From Pseudanabaena sp. PCC 6802 (GTDB lineage Bacteria; Cyanobacteriota; Cyanobacteriia; Pseudanabaenales; Pseudanabaenaceae): 64,000 bases of DNA. This document shows positions 9,844-18,865 of the stretch, in pieces (positions within the stretch are counted from its first letter, which is position 1; the number at the start of each line of letters is the position of its first letter). The notes beneath the pieces are model-generated. The model had not been told where the DNA came from, did not search any database, and saw only the letters and a program-made list of their open reading frames with translations. The stretch spans positions 689,966 to 753,965 of the forward strand of contig NZ_KB235914.1 in the NCBI RefSeq assembly GCF_000332175.1, written 5' to 3'. Both the position numbers and the translations under genes were made by a program.

Positions 9844-10359
9844 CTATCCGGGTTGCGATCGGGGCTGCCATCCTCGACTGGTGGCAGCATCAGCCAATTT
9901 CTCAAGCAATTTAGTATGCGCCTCGCCCCGAGCTGAAAATTTAATTTTACGCTCGTCCGTATCAATAGATAGGGGGATAGGCTCGATTTGCAGGTAATCT
10001 TGCAGTGATGTAGGCAACCTTTCCGCCCACTCGATCGCTACTACCCCCAACGGAAAATCTGCGCCACGCCAATACTCCTGCAAGTGCAACGAACCTACCT
10101 GCGAGCTTTCCAGCCGATAGAGATCGATGTGGTAGAGGGGTAGCCGCCCGCAGTGGTATTCATCAATCAGGGTAAATGTGGGGCTAGTAATCCCAGCTTT
10201 AATATTTAACCCTCGACCTAACCCCTGCACAAACGTAGTTTTGCCACTGCCTAAGTTACCCTTGAGCAACAAGATCGCGCCCGGTTCTAGCAACTGAGCC
10301 AGTACCTCGGCAATTGTTTGAGTAGCCTCGGCATTGACAGCATATAATTCCACCTGCAT
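9844..10359 (-). CDS. tsaE: tRNA threonylcarbamoyladenosine synthesis ATPase TsaE
   Basis: 171 residues. With TsaB and TsaD, TsaE makes t6A37 in ANN-decoding tRNAs. Walker A is GNLGSGKTT (34-42), followed by TSPTFTLIDEYH and LYHIDLYRL, then VAIEWAERLP, all diagnostic of TsaE. The length is slightly above the family norm because of a C-terminal tail after SIDTDERKIKF. It stands alone, convergent with the HEAT gene. Confidence 0.95.
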   Translation of the reverse strand: MQVELYAVNAEATQTIAEVLAQLLEPGAILLLKGNLGSGKTTFVQGLGRGLNIKAGITSPTFTLIDEYHCGRLPLYHIDLYRLESSQVGSLHLQEYWRGADFPLGVVAIEWAERLPTSLQDYLQIEPIPLSIDTDERKIKFSARGEAHTKLLEKLADAATSRGWQPRSQPG

Positions 10360-10637
10360 CCGGCTTAAAACTCCACGTTACAACTTCATTAAGCAATTTG
10401 GCTTAGCCTATAGGAATCCTAAGATATTTGTAGAATAGGACACAATCATATGTGTTATTGACGAAGCACTATGATTTAATCTATGCGATCGCAAACTCAC
10501 ACCAATTTAAAAAGCAACGAGGACAACTTGTATGGAGTGAAGGGGCAGCCTCCGCGTGGAGCAACCCGCCCGCACTGCCATCCGCAACCTCGACTGTTTA
10601 AGTTGGCAATACCTATTTCTGCATACTAAGGCGCGGA

Positions 10638-11978
10638 ATGACTTCAAGTTTTAACAATCCACTGCAGGCGATCCTAACTAGGGCAACTCAATGGTTTAAA
10701 AAAACCCCAGAAAGAGCTATTAATGAAGCCTATCAAGCGGCTACGAACATTAAGAGGATCGAAGACGAGTATTTTGGTGGTAACCCTATATCAGAGAATT
10801 CAGGATACAGCGACAATACATTTAGCCTTTTCAATATCCAATTGCAAAAGCATCTCAGGACTATTGACACCAGGCTGGCAGAATATAAACTGAGTGCCAG
10901 GGTTCCTTACCTTTTACCGCCTAATCCTGTGGAGCCGATTGTCAGACCGCTTGGCAATCCAAACATTTCAGATACTAATCCTTCCATTACGCAAAAGCTG
11001 GCTTTTATTGACTTTATTTTATCGAGATATCGAGCTAAACCAGCTCAAGGTGTGGCGACTCAACCAGATACGATTCAACTACTCGACGTTGAGGCACTAG
11101 AACCACAGGATAAACATAAATTTGTCCTATTTCCGCATTCAGATAAAAAAGAAGAACATAGCCGCGTCACTCCTATTGAGAAGAGTATTTTACCTGGATC
11201 CTTTACCCGTGCCTTCGATCGCGTCAGACGCAACCTTACCCGCTCGTATAGCTCCTATGAAAAGGATGTAGTTGACGAATTAAGACAATCGCGCCGTCGC
11301 ACCAATGCTGCCATTAGATATTGCGTAATTTTGGTACTGGCAACTATTGCCGTACAAATAGTTTCTAAAAATCTGATTTACAGCCCAATCGTTGACTACT
11401 GGACTGCGCAGAAACCTTCCGAAATTCAATTAAATCCTGAATTTGACGAAGAAGCCCTCAAACGCTTTGCTATGGTTAAGCAAAGAATAGAATTTGAAAG
11501 ACTAATTGGAAAAACTCCAAATCTCACCCAAGCGGAAATAGATAATCAGTTACGCAGTGAGGCGATCGAGATCGTCAAGTTTTACAGAAATGCTAGCTTT
11601 GAGGGGGTCAAAAACCTACTGGCGGATTTTACAGCGGTCATGGCCTTCAATATCATCCTGGTGGCGGGCAAGAAGCAAATCATGGTGATCAAGGATTTTA
11701 TCGATGAAGTGCTATACAGCCTCACTGACAATGCTAAAGCCTTTCTGATTATTGTTTCTACAGATACCTTTGTCGGGTTTCATTCCAGTGAAGGGTGGGA
11801 TGCGCTGCTAACCTCGCTATTCCAGCACTTTGGCATCCATGAAAACCGTATTTTCGTCATGGCCTTTATTGCCACAATTCCAGTATTCCTAGACGGTCTA
11901 TTTAAGTTCTGGATCTTCCAATATCTGCGTCAGTCATCACCATCTACTGCTGCCATTTACGGCGAAATGAATGACTAA
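10638..11978 (+). CDS. pcxA: Proton extrusion protein PcxA (CemA/CotA family)
   Basis: 446 residues. PcxA is an inner-membrane protein needed for light-induced proton efflux in cyanobacteria and is related to plastid CemA. The N-terminal 220 residues are soluble. Membrane segments follow: YCVILVLATIAVQIV (about 230), DFTAVMAFNIILVAG (about 330), AFLIIVSTDTFVGFHSSEGW, and FVMAFIATIPVFLDGLFKFW near the end. The motif DTFVGFHSSEGWDALL is highly characteristic. Length matches long cyanobacterial PcxA proteins. Confidence 0.95.
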   Translation: MTSSFNNPLQAILTRATQWFKKTPERAINEAYQAATNIKRIEDEYFGGNPISENSGYSDNTFSLFNIQLQKHLRTIDTRLAEYKLSARVPYLLPPNPVEPIVRPLGNPNISDTNPSITQKLAFIDFILSRYRAKPAQGVATQPDTIQLLDVEALEPQDKHKFVLFPHSDKKEEHSRVTPIEKSILPGSFTRAFDRVRRNLTRSYSSYEKDVVDELRQSRRRTNAAIRYCVILVLATIAVQIVSKNLIYSPIVDYWTAQKPSEIQLNPEFDEEALKRFAMVKQRIEFERLIGKTPNLTQAEIDNQLRSEAIEIVKFYRNASFEGVKNLLADFTAVMAFNIILVAGKKQIMVIKDFIDEVLYSLTDNAKAFLIIVSTDTFVGFHSSEGWDALLTSLFQHFGIHENRIFVMAFIATIPVFLDGLFKFWIFQYLRQSSPSTAAIYGEMND

Positions 11979-12199
11979 TCTATTGCAGCCAGAAACAGAT
12001 AACATAACAATTCTCCAACTAAACACCTCACTTTTTATCACTTTTTATTGCTGACACTCACAGCGAGCGATCGTAAAGTTAAGGCAAAGAGAGTTTCTGC
12101 ACGATAACTAGCTAGCTGGCTCCATATCCAACCTTCTGCTTGTTTCCGCAGAGATATTAATTTAAGGCAAATTTAAAGAGATTTGAGGATTTTGTTTTT

Positions 12200-13501
12200 A
12201 TGACTAATTCAATGGCATCGCCAGAAACAACAGGGCGCTACCTGATTCTTTTACCAGAAGGAAATATCGACTCTGGCATCAGAGCTTTTACAGATTCCAC
12301 GGGAATTAGCGCGGTTGCCAGATCTGCGGACTTCGCGGGTCGTACGTTTACTGCCGAACAGTTAGAGAGTACAGGCGCTTCCGTCTTTGATACCTTGGGA
12401 GTTGCAGTTGTCGCTTTAGATCCCGATCAAGTTCAGTCGCTTGGAGCCGCTACAGTTGCAGGAGGAATGGGATTAGCGATCGAACCAGAGCGCGTTGTTT
12501 ATGCGATCGCAACTAGTTTAAATACAAGTCTTACATTTGATTATTTGAAAGGATATCGAGATGCGATCGACAATTTAGTCGATCGCGCAGCTCCATCAGA
12601 AAGTCAACTAGATACTGCTGCCGCATTTGCGAATGGCTCAGCTACCTGGGGTTTGCAAGCTACTAAAGTTGTAAATAGTCCTTACAGCGGTCTTGGTATT
12701 AAAGTGGCAGTATTAGATACTGGTCTAGATCTTACTCATCCCGATTTCGCTGGACGCAGGATTACCAGTCAGTCATTTATCAGTGGTGAAGCAGTTCAAG
12801 ACCAAAATGGGCACGGAACCCATTGTATTGGAACCGCATGTGGACCACGAAATCCGTCTGCTTTACCGCGTTATGGGATTGCTTACAATGCCGAAATCTT
12901 TGCTGGCAAAGTTCTAAGCAACAGAGGATCTGGCTCTGATGGAGGTATTTTAGCGGGAATTGATTGGGCTATTACTAATGGGTGTCAAGTCATATCGATG
13001 TCGCTAGGTGCACCAACAAGACCTGGAGATACTTACTCCCGAGTTTACGAACAAATCGGACAGCGCGCGCTTCGTCAAGGAACTCTGATTGTCGCTGCGG
13101 CTGGGAATGAGAGTATGGATCGAAGCACTGGCAAGCGCTTCTCCCCCCCAAATCCGGTAGGCTATCCGGCCAACGCCCCCTCCCTAATGGCCGTAGCTGC
13201 TCTAGATTCCCAACTGCAAATAGCTGCTTTCTCTAATGGCTCAATTAATCCTAATGGCGGACAAGTGGATATTGCAGGTCCTGGAGTTGATGTCTACTCA
13301 ACCTGGCCGATGTCAACTCGCTATCGATCCATTAGCGGTACGAGTATGGCTACTCCTCATGTTGCAGGGATTGCTGCTCTCTATGCTGAAGCAACAAAAC
13401 TAAGCGGCTACGCTCTTTGGGGATATTTACTGCGCGATGCTCAGCGGCTACCACTGCCCTCCGTTGATGTTGGTGTTGGTTTAGTTCAAGCCCCCCTATA
13501 G
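12200..13501 (+). CDS. S8 family serine peptidase (subtilisin-like)
   Basis: 433 residues. The catalytic triad is complete: Asp173 in VAVLDTGLDLTHPDF, His205 in NGHGTHCIGT, Ser382 in SGTSMATPHVAG, with the oxyanion Asn in AAAGNES. The first about 150 residues resemble a propeptide or accessory domain, not a classical Sec signal, so localisation is uncertain. A small gene 200 bases downstream encodes an inhibitor-I9-like peptide that could be a separate chaperone or inhibitor. A family A repeat starts 10 bases after the stop codon. Confidence 0.95.
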   Translation: MTNSMASPETTGRYLILLPEGNIDSGIRAFTDSTGISAVARSADFAGRTFTAEQLESTGASVFDTLGVAVVALDPDQVQSLGAATVAGGMGLAIEPERVVYAIATSLNTSLTFDYLKGYRDAIDNLVDRAAPSESQLDTAAAFANGSATWGLQATKVVNSPYSGLGIKVAVLDTGLDLTHPDFAGRRITSQSFISGEAVQDQNGHGTHCIGTACGPRNPSALPRYGIAYNAEIFAGKVLSNRGSGSDGGILAGIDWAITNGCQVISMSLGAPTRPGDTYSRVYEQIGQRALRQGTLIVAAAGNESMDRSTGKRFSPPNPVGYPANAPSLMAVAALDSQLQIAAFSNGSINPNGGQVDIAGPGVDVYSTWPMSTRYRSISGTSMATPHVAGIAALYAEATKLSGYALWGYLLRDAQRLPLPSVDVGVGLVQAPL

Positions 13502-13511
13502 AATCTTACCT

Positions 13512-13615
13512 TATAGCCACTGACAGATCTTTGAGGACAGAGGGTGTGGGGGCTGCGCCCCCACGCAGGGGTGGAACCCCTGCACCCCATCCTAAGCCTG
13601 TTGACTATAGCTATA
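13512..13615 (+). repeat. Family A repeat
   Basis: Full copy with TATAGCCACTGACAGATCT at the left end, GGGGGCTGCGCCCCC and GGGGTGGAACCCC hairpins, and GACTATAGCTATA at the right end. It lies 10 bases downstream of the S8 peptidase stop codon. Confidence 0.9.
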
Positions 13616-13631
13616 AGTGAAATTCCAGCTT

Positions 13632-13665
13632 GCTCGCAAACAGTGGATTTGCGAGCATGTTTTTA
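13632..13665 (+). terminator. Intrinsic terminator after the S8 peptidase gene
   Basis: GCTCGCAAA, a seven-base loop, then TTTGCGAGC (nine perfect base pairs), followed by ATGTTTTT. The family A repeat separates it from the stop codon, so the repeat has probably inserted between gene and terminator. Confidence 0.75.
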
Positions 13666-13704
13666 TACCAATTTAAACAGTAAACAAGACGGATCTAACT
13701 GAAT

Positions 13705-13944
13705 ATGTCTAAGGTGAAAGTATCTATCTCTATTGACGATGCCCATATCGATCGCATTTCCGAAATTGCCAAAAGCTTGCAGGCTATGGGTGTGGATGTC
13801 GAGCAAACTTTACCAAGTATTGGCATTATAAGTGGCTCCGTTAGCTCGGAGCAAGTACATCGCCTCAACCAGATTGAAGGAATACAACATGTAGAAACTG
13901 AGCGTGACTATCAACTACCTCCCCCAGATGCTGACATACAGTAA
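13705..13944 (+). CDS. Small propeptide/inhibitor-I9-like protein
   Basis: 79 residues: a beta-alpha-beta pattern (KVKVSISIDD, a helix ISEIAKSLQAMG, then VDVEQTLPSIGIISGSV), followed by LNQIEGIQHVETERDYQLPP. This resembles a subtilisin propeptide (inhibitor I9 fold) as a stand-alone gene. Related short cyanobacterial proteins have, as I recall, often been named ketohydroxyglutarate aldolase in databases, which the sequence does not support. Its position directly after an S8 peptidase gene fits a chaperone or inhibitor, though a terminator separates the two. Confidence 0.75.
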   Translation: MSKVKVSISIDDAHIDRISEIAKSLQAMGVDVEQTLPSIGIISGSVSSEQVHRLNQIEGIQHVETERDYQLPPPDADIQ

Positions 13945-14043
13945 TACCAATTCTTCAAAATCAAACTACATATCAATCTAAGTACGGGCGAACGGCCGTT
14001 CGCCCCTCCAGCAATCTGTAATTTTACTTTAGAGAATTGGTAT
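13944..14043. repeat. Palindromic repeat with ATACCAATTCT ends
   Basis: An 11-bp perfect terminal inverted repeat (ATACCAATTCT and AGAATTGGTAT) encloses a central GGGCGAACGGCCGTTCGCCC palindrome. Size and form are those of a miniature inverted-repeat element. Its left end overlaps the TAA of the I9-like gene by one base. Confidence 0.75.
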
Positions 14044-14202
14044 AACTATATTTCTACTTGCAACTTTTGCATATTCATGTTGACTATCTTGCCACCGATC
14101 CTAAAAACAAACTGCAATTTCCTGAGAAGCGATCGCATAGGTCTTACCCTCTATAGTTTGCTAGTGTCGTAAATTAGCCATAGATTTTTTAAAGAGGTAT
14201 TC

Positions 14203-15351
14203 ATGGGTAAGCCAAAACGGATCGGCATTTTGACTAGTGGTGGTGATTGCGGTGGGCTTAATGCAGTGACTAGAGCCGTAGTACGCCGCGCCCAAGCCTA
14301 TGACATCGAAGTTATGGGCATCCAGGATTCAACCCTCGGACTGCTCAGCCGCCCGGTAAGGGCAGAATTGCTCGACCTCAAACGTGTTTCAGGCATTCTG
14401 CGCTATGGTGGCACTATCCTCGGTACGACAAATAAAGGTAATCCATTTGCTTTTCCCATGCCCGATGGTAGCGTAATCGATCGCTCTCAAGAGATTATCG
14501 ACGGCTATCACGAATTAGGGCTGGATGCGCTGATTGGCGTAGGCGGTGATGGTAGTCTGGCAATCCTGCGCAAACTGGCTCAGCAGGGTAACTGGAATCT
14601 AGTTGCCGTTCCCAAGACTATTGATAACGACCTGGGAGCAACGGAAAGTTCGGTCGGCTTTATTACCGCTGTCAACGTGGCAACCGAGGCACTGGATCGG
14701 CTGAATTACACCGCTGCCAGCCACAGCCGCGTCATGATCCTGGAAGTAATGGGTAGAGATGCGGGGCATATTGCCATCAGCGCTGGAATTGCAGGCGGCG
14801 CGCACGTAATCTTAATTCCCGAAATTCCCTATAGCATTGCTCGCGTTTGCCAGACCCTTGACGAGCGCCAGCGCACGGGGCGCAATTTTAGCCTCATTGT
14901 TGTGGCAGAAGCAGTTAAAACCGAGACGGGCGAACCAGTTAAATTTACCAATAGTTTGGGACAGACGCTCTATGGAGGTATCGGGCAATATTTAGCCGAT
15001 CGCATCAGTACGTGTATGGGTGCTGAGACCAGAGTGACTAGCCTGGGACACCTGCAACGGGGCGGTACGCCCTCCGCCTTCGATCGCCTGATTGCCTCCG
15101 CCTTTGGGGTTAGTGTGGTTGACCTGATCGTCCAGGGGAAGTTCGATCGCATGGTGGCCTGGCAAAACCGCGAAGTGATAGATGTCCCGATCGCCGATGC
15201 GATCGCCCAGTATCGCGCTGTCGAACTAGATGACACGCTGGTAAAAACTGCAGTTGGCTTGGGTATTTATGTTGGCGATCTTGAAACCGATAATAATGGC
15301 AAAACGAACTACAACCAAAACCTAGCTATCCCTTCCATTGCCTGTGCCTAA
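14203..15351 (+). CDS. pfkA: 6-phosphofructokinase
   Basis: 382 residues; phosphorylates fructose 6-phosphate in glycolysis. GGDCGGLNAVTRA (13-25) binds the phosphoryl donor, PKTIDND (137-143) carries the catalytic Asp, and MGRDAGHIA follows. Gly117 in GGDGS indicates use of ATP, while Lys138 in PKTIDND is the residue of PPi-type enzymes. This mixed state is known in ATP-dependent X-type (group III) PFKs. AGAGG lies six bases before ATG 14203. No operon partners. Confidence 0.95.
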   Translation: MGKPKRIGILTSGGDCGGLNAVTRAVVRRAQAYDIEVMGIQDSTLGLLSRPVRAELLDLKRVSGILRYGGTILGTTNKGNPFAFPMPDGSVIDRSQEIIDGYHELGLDALIGVGGDGSLAILRKLAQQGNWNLVAVPKTIDNDLGATESSVGFITAVNVATEALDRLNYTAASHSRVMILEVMGRDAGHIAISAGIAGGAHVILIPEIPYSIARVCQTLDERQRTGRNFSLIVVAEAVKTETGEPVKFTNSLGQTLYGGIGQYLADRISTCMGAETRVTSLGHLQRGGTPSAFDRLIASAFGVSVVDLIVQGKFDRMVAWQNREVIDVPIADAIAQYRAVELDDTLVKTAVGLGIYVGDLETDNNGKTNYNQNLAIPSIACA

Positions 15352-15399
15352 TGTCAATTTGGCGACATATGATAGGGGATGTTGATAGCTAATAGCTAC

Positions 15400-15503
15400 T
15401 ATAGCCGTAGACAGATCTGTTAGGACAGGGGGTGTGGGGGCTGCGCCCCCACGCAGGGGTGGAACCCCTGCACCCCGTCCTAAGCCTATTGGATATAGCT
15501 ATA
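15400..15503 (+). repeat. Family A repeat
   Basis: Full copy: TATAGCCGTAGACAGATCTG, GGGGGCTGCGCCCCC and GGGGTGGAACCCC, then GGATATAGCTATA. It lies between pfkA and the sulfurtransferase gene, 28 bases before the latter's start. Confidence 0.9.
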
Positions 15504-15531
15504 ATAGCTAGCTAAAGGAGTAAGTAGCTCT

Positions 15532-16392
15532 ATGGTCTATAGCCCCGATCGACCTGTGGTTTCCGTGCAGTGGTTGCACGAGCATCTTGACGATCCGCAG
15601 GTTGCGATCGCGGACTGTCGATTCGCACTGATGCAACCCGAACTAGGTCGCCAGCAATATGAGAACGGTCATATTCCTGGTGCTTACTACCTCGATTTAA
15701 ATCTCGATCTGTCGGGGCCAGTTAGCAAGCATGGCGGTCGCCATCCCCTGCCCGATCCCGATCTATTAGCAACTAAATTATCGGCGATGGGGATTAACTC
15801 ATCGCCCTCAGATGGCTCTGAGCCAACTCTGGTAATTGCCTACGATGACTCCCGTTTTGCCTTTGCCTCCAGATTATGGTGGCTGCTCTCATATCTCGGT
15901 CACGAGCGCGTTGCGGTTTTGGATGGTGGATTTAAAGCATGGATCGATGCTGATTACGCGATCGCCACAGAACTGCCAGAACCAAGATCGGGAACGTTCG
16001 TGCCGCGCCCTAACCCCGAGCGCATCGTCGATATTAACTATGTCAAAGCGAGGAAAGATTTACCCAGCGTAGTATTAATTGACTCCCGCGAGGCAGAACG
16101 CTATCGGGGCGAACGAGAACCAATAGACCCGATCGCAGGGCATATTCCTGGAGCCGTTAACTATCCCTGGCAAGACGCATCCGATCCTCAAGGATATCTC
16201 CAGAAAGATCGACAAGCTCGCTGGATATCGTTAGAATTAGATAAATCAGATAAATCGGATGAGGTAGTTGTTTACTGCGGTTCGGGTGTTACTGCCTGCG
16301 TCAATCTGCTGTCTTTACACATTGCAGGCATTAATGCCAAGCTCTATCCAGGCAGTTGGAGCGATTGGTGTTCTTACCTAGTGGGAGACTAG
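15532..16392 (+). CDS. Two-domain sulfurtransferase (rhodanese/3-mercaptopyruvate type)
   Basis: 286 residues with tandem rhodanese domains. The N-terminal inactive domain has NGHIPGAYYLDLNLDL. The C-terminal domain has GHIPGAVNYPWQ and the active-site loop CGSGVTA. CGSGVT is the loop of mercaptopyruvate-type enzymes, while classical rhodaneses have CRKGVT-like loops, so 3-mercaptopyruvate is the better substrate guess. Cytoplasmic. The upstream GGAG is 11 bases from ATG 15532, and a family A repeat sits just before it. Confidence 0.93.
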   Translation: MVYSPDRPVVSVQWLHEHLDDPQVAIADCRFALMQPELGRQQYENGHIPGAYYLDLNLDLSGPVSKHGGRHPLPDPDLLATKLSAMGINSSPSDGSEPTLVIAYDDSRFAFASRLWWLLSYLGHERVAVLDGGFKAWIDADYAIATELPEPRSGTFVPRPNPERIVDINYVKARKDLPSVVLIDSREAERYRGEREPIDPIAGHIPGAVNYPWQDASDPQGYLQKDRQARWISLELDKSDKSDEVVVYCGSGVTACVNLLSLHIAGINAKLYPGSWSDWCSYLVGD

Positions 16393-16442
16393 CAAGTCTG
16401 CGCGCTCGTTTCTTAACCTCGCGAGTCTAGAGGAGATTTTGC

Positions 16443-18548
16443 ATGAGCCAGAGGGAGGATACGACAGTTGTTGAGGTCAAACAGCAATATCACTACTTGA
16501 TAATTGAGGATGCAGAGGGGCAGCGCAAGTTTTTACTGGATGCAGCCACATATTCTATAGGGCGCAATCCTACAAATGGGATAGTACTGCGATCGCAATT
16601 GGTATCTCGTCAACACGCCATTTTGCTGAGAGTACCCGTGCCAAAGCTCTCATCTCATATGTTTCGGATTATTGATGGTAACCTGCAAGGGAAACGGAGT
16701 AAAAACGGCATATTAATCGACGGCAAGCGCTGTTTTTCTCACATATTGGCGCATGGAAACGAAATCGTATTTAGCAGCGATACTAGAGCCTACTATCAAG
16801 TTGTCTCCCATCCTAGTGAATTGGTCGTGCCGGGCGATACGGATGCCGACGAGCCTTATATAGGGACGCAGCACAATTACAAGGTCAATATTTCCGATAC
16901 GGATTTCGCTAACTATAATGCCGAAGCCCTAGCGCGCTTAGCCTCCTTTCCCGAACTCAATCCTAACCCCATCCTGGAAATCAACTTCTCCGGCGCAATT
17001 ACCTATCTCAATCCTGCTGCTACTAAGCAGTTTCCCGAGTTATACGAACTAGGTTCTTACCATCCTCTACTCAAAGACTTACTTGCCTCCGCCACCGAGT
17101 TGCAAAACGGAGATCGAGAGATGTTTACGCGCGAAGTAGAAGTAAATGGACTAACTTTCGAGCAGTTCGTTCACTACCTGAGTGGTAGTAACCTGATCAG
17201 GTGCTACGTTATTGATATTACCGAACGCAAGCGATCTCAAGAGATTATTCAATACCAGGCGTACCACGACGCGCTCACGGGGCTACCCAACCGCAAGCAC
17301 TTTAGCGATTACCTCACAAATGCGTTGGCCGAGTCTGCCACTAGCAACGAACAACTGGCAGTGATTTTTATCGACCTGGATCGCTTTAAGTCGATCAATG
17401 ACTCGCTGGGACATGATTTTGGCGATCTGCTGCTGCGCGGCATATGCCATCGCTTGCGCGAATTTCTCCATGACGACGATATGCTGTCGCGTTGGGGTGG
17501 AGATGAGTTTATCTTGTTGGTGCGCAATGTGGCATCCGCAGATCTTGCTTTCAGGCTAGCGCAAAAGATGCTGAAAGCATTTGAGCAACCCTTTATCTGC
17601 GCTGGGCGCGAACTATATGTTAGTGCCAGCATGGGAATTAGCCTCTATCCATTTGATGGCGATCGAGTGGATAGCCTGATCAAAAATGCTGATACAGCCA
17701 TGTACCGAGCTAAGCAAAGCGGACGTAATAGCTGCCAGCTCTACGCACCGCAAATGAACGAATCTGCTTTTGCAAAACTATCGCTAGAAAACAGTTTATG
17801 CCAAGCGATCGAGCGCGATGAATTGGTGGTCTACTACCAGGTGCAGGTAGACATGGCGAGCGCGCGAATTAGTGGGGTAGAGGCACTCATTCGGTGGCAA
17901 CATCCAGAATTCGGCCTGTTATCTCCAGATCGGTTTGTGCCCCTAGCGGAAGAGACAGGCTCGATCGTTACGATCGGTAATTGGTTATTGCGCGCCGCGT
18001 GCATGCAAAGCCGCGCTTGGCAGCTAGAGGGATTGCCAACATTACACTTAGGGGTCAATATTTCCACGCATCAGTTTAAACAGCCTGATTTTATCGATCG
18101 CCTGACTGACATTTTGACAGAGACGCAACTGGATCCGCATTACCTGGATTTGGAGCTAACCGAAAGCATCATTATGGAGGATATCCCAGAAAATATTCAA
18201 AAGCTACATAAACTTAGGGATATGGGGATTAACCTTTCAATTGATGACTTCGGTACTGGCTATTCATCTCTAAGTTATCTCAAGCGCCTTCCCATCAATG
18301 TCTTGAAGATAGATCGCTCCTTCATCAAAGACATAAATACCAATAATGGCGATCGGGCGATCGCCATCTCCGCGATCGCGCTCGCCCATAACCTGAACCT
18401 GCGGGTAGTAGCCGAGGGAGTGGAAACGCGGGAACAGATGGAATTATTGCGATCGCTAAAATGCAACGAAATGCAGGGTTATCTGTTCAACAAACCACTC
18501 CCTGCCAACGAGTTAGCAATTCTGCTAGCTAACCAGAAAGACTCGTAA
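16443..18548 (+). CDS. FHA-PAS-GGDEF-EAL cyclic-di-GMP protein
   Basis: 701 residues. Domains in order: FHA (about 18-120; SIGRNPTNG, SRQHA), a PAS-like segment (about 165-265; ELNPNPILEINFSGAITYLN), GGDEF (about 270-435), EAL (about 445-700). GGDEF is intact (SRWGGDEF); I see no RxxD inhibitory site just before it. EAL residues are intact: GVEALIRW, ELTES, DDFGTGYSS, LKID, AEGVET. Both synthase and phosphodiesterase activity are therefore possible. The FHA domain implies recruitment by phosphothreonine proteins. No membrane segment is seen. Confidence 0.95.
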   Translation: MSQREDTTVVEVKQQYHYLIIEDAEGQRKFLLDAATYSIGRNPTNGIVLRSQLVSRQHAILLRVPVPKLSSHMFRIIDGNLQGKRSKNGILIDGKRCFSHILAHGNEIVFSSDTRAYYQVVSHPSELVVPGDTDADEPYIGTQHNYKVNISDTDFANYNAEALARLASFPELNPNPILEINFSGAITYLNPAATKQFPELYELGSYHPLLKDLLASATELQNGDREMFTREVEVNGLTFEQFVHYLSGSNLIRCYVIDITERKRSQEIIQYQAYHDALTGLPNRKHFSDYLTNALAESATSNEQLAVIFIDLDRFKSINDSLGHDFGDLLLRGICHRLREFLHDDDMLSRWGGDEFILLVRNVASADLAFRLAQKMLKAFEQPFICAGRELYVSASMGISLYPFDGDRVDSLIKNADTAMYRAKQSGRNSCQLYAPQMNESAFAKLSLENSLCQAIERDELVVYYQVQVDMASARISGVEALIRWQHPEFGLLSPDRFVPLAEETGSIVTIGNWLLRAACMQSRAWQLEGLPTLHLGVNISTHQFKQPDFIDRLTDILTETQLDPHYLDLELTESIIMEDIPENIQKLHKLRDMGINLSIDDFGTGYSSLSYLKRLPINVLKIDRSFIKDINTNNGDRAIAISAIALAHNLNLRVVAEGVETREQMELLRSLKCNEMQGYLFNKPLPANELAILLANQKDS

Positions 18549-18550
18549 CC

Positions 18551-18663
18551 TATAGCGGTTTTCAGATCGGAAAGAGTAGGGGGTTTGGGGGCGTTGCCCC
18601 CAAGAAGGGGTTCCACCCCTTCACCCCAAAAATAAAACCCGTTCTCAAGTGAAAACCGCTATA
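18551..18663 (+). repeat. Family B repeat
   Basis: TATAGCGGTTTTCA at the left end and TGAAAACCGCTATA at the right end form a perfect 14-bp terminal inverted repeat. The core has GGGGGCGTTGCCCCC and GGGGTTCCACCCC hairpins. It starts two bases after the stop codon of the GGDEF-EAL gene. Confidence 0.9.
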
Positions 18664-18747
18664 TCTGCTTTATCGCATCCTCCATAATCAAAAAATCAGG
18701 GTAAAATTTCAAAGTTGAATTGCAAGGCAATGAGCGATCGCCTGAAA

Positions 18748-18851
18748 TATAGCCATTGACAGATCTGTTAGGACAGGGGGTGTGGGGGCTGCGCCCCCAC
18801 ACAGGGGTGAACCCCCTGCACCCCGTCCTGAGCCTGTTGGCTATAGCTGTA
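18748..18851 (+). repeat. Family A repeat upstream of the DNA methyltransferase
   Basis: Full copy from TATAGCCATTGACAGATCTG to GGCTATAGCTGTA. It lies 14 bases before the methyltransferase ATG, so ribosome binding and the promoter region are likely influenced by the repeat. The methyltransferase frame stays open back through part of it. Confidence 0.88.
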
Positions 18852-18865
18852 CTTATGGTTGGTAT

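Noticed and set aside
18782-18865. Extended N-terminus of the DNA methyltransferase (MGAAPPHRGEPPAP...)
   Set aside because: It is the translation of a family A repeat; family members start at MNAVEIEEA, which is ATG 18866.
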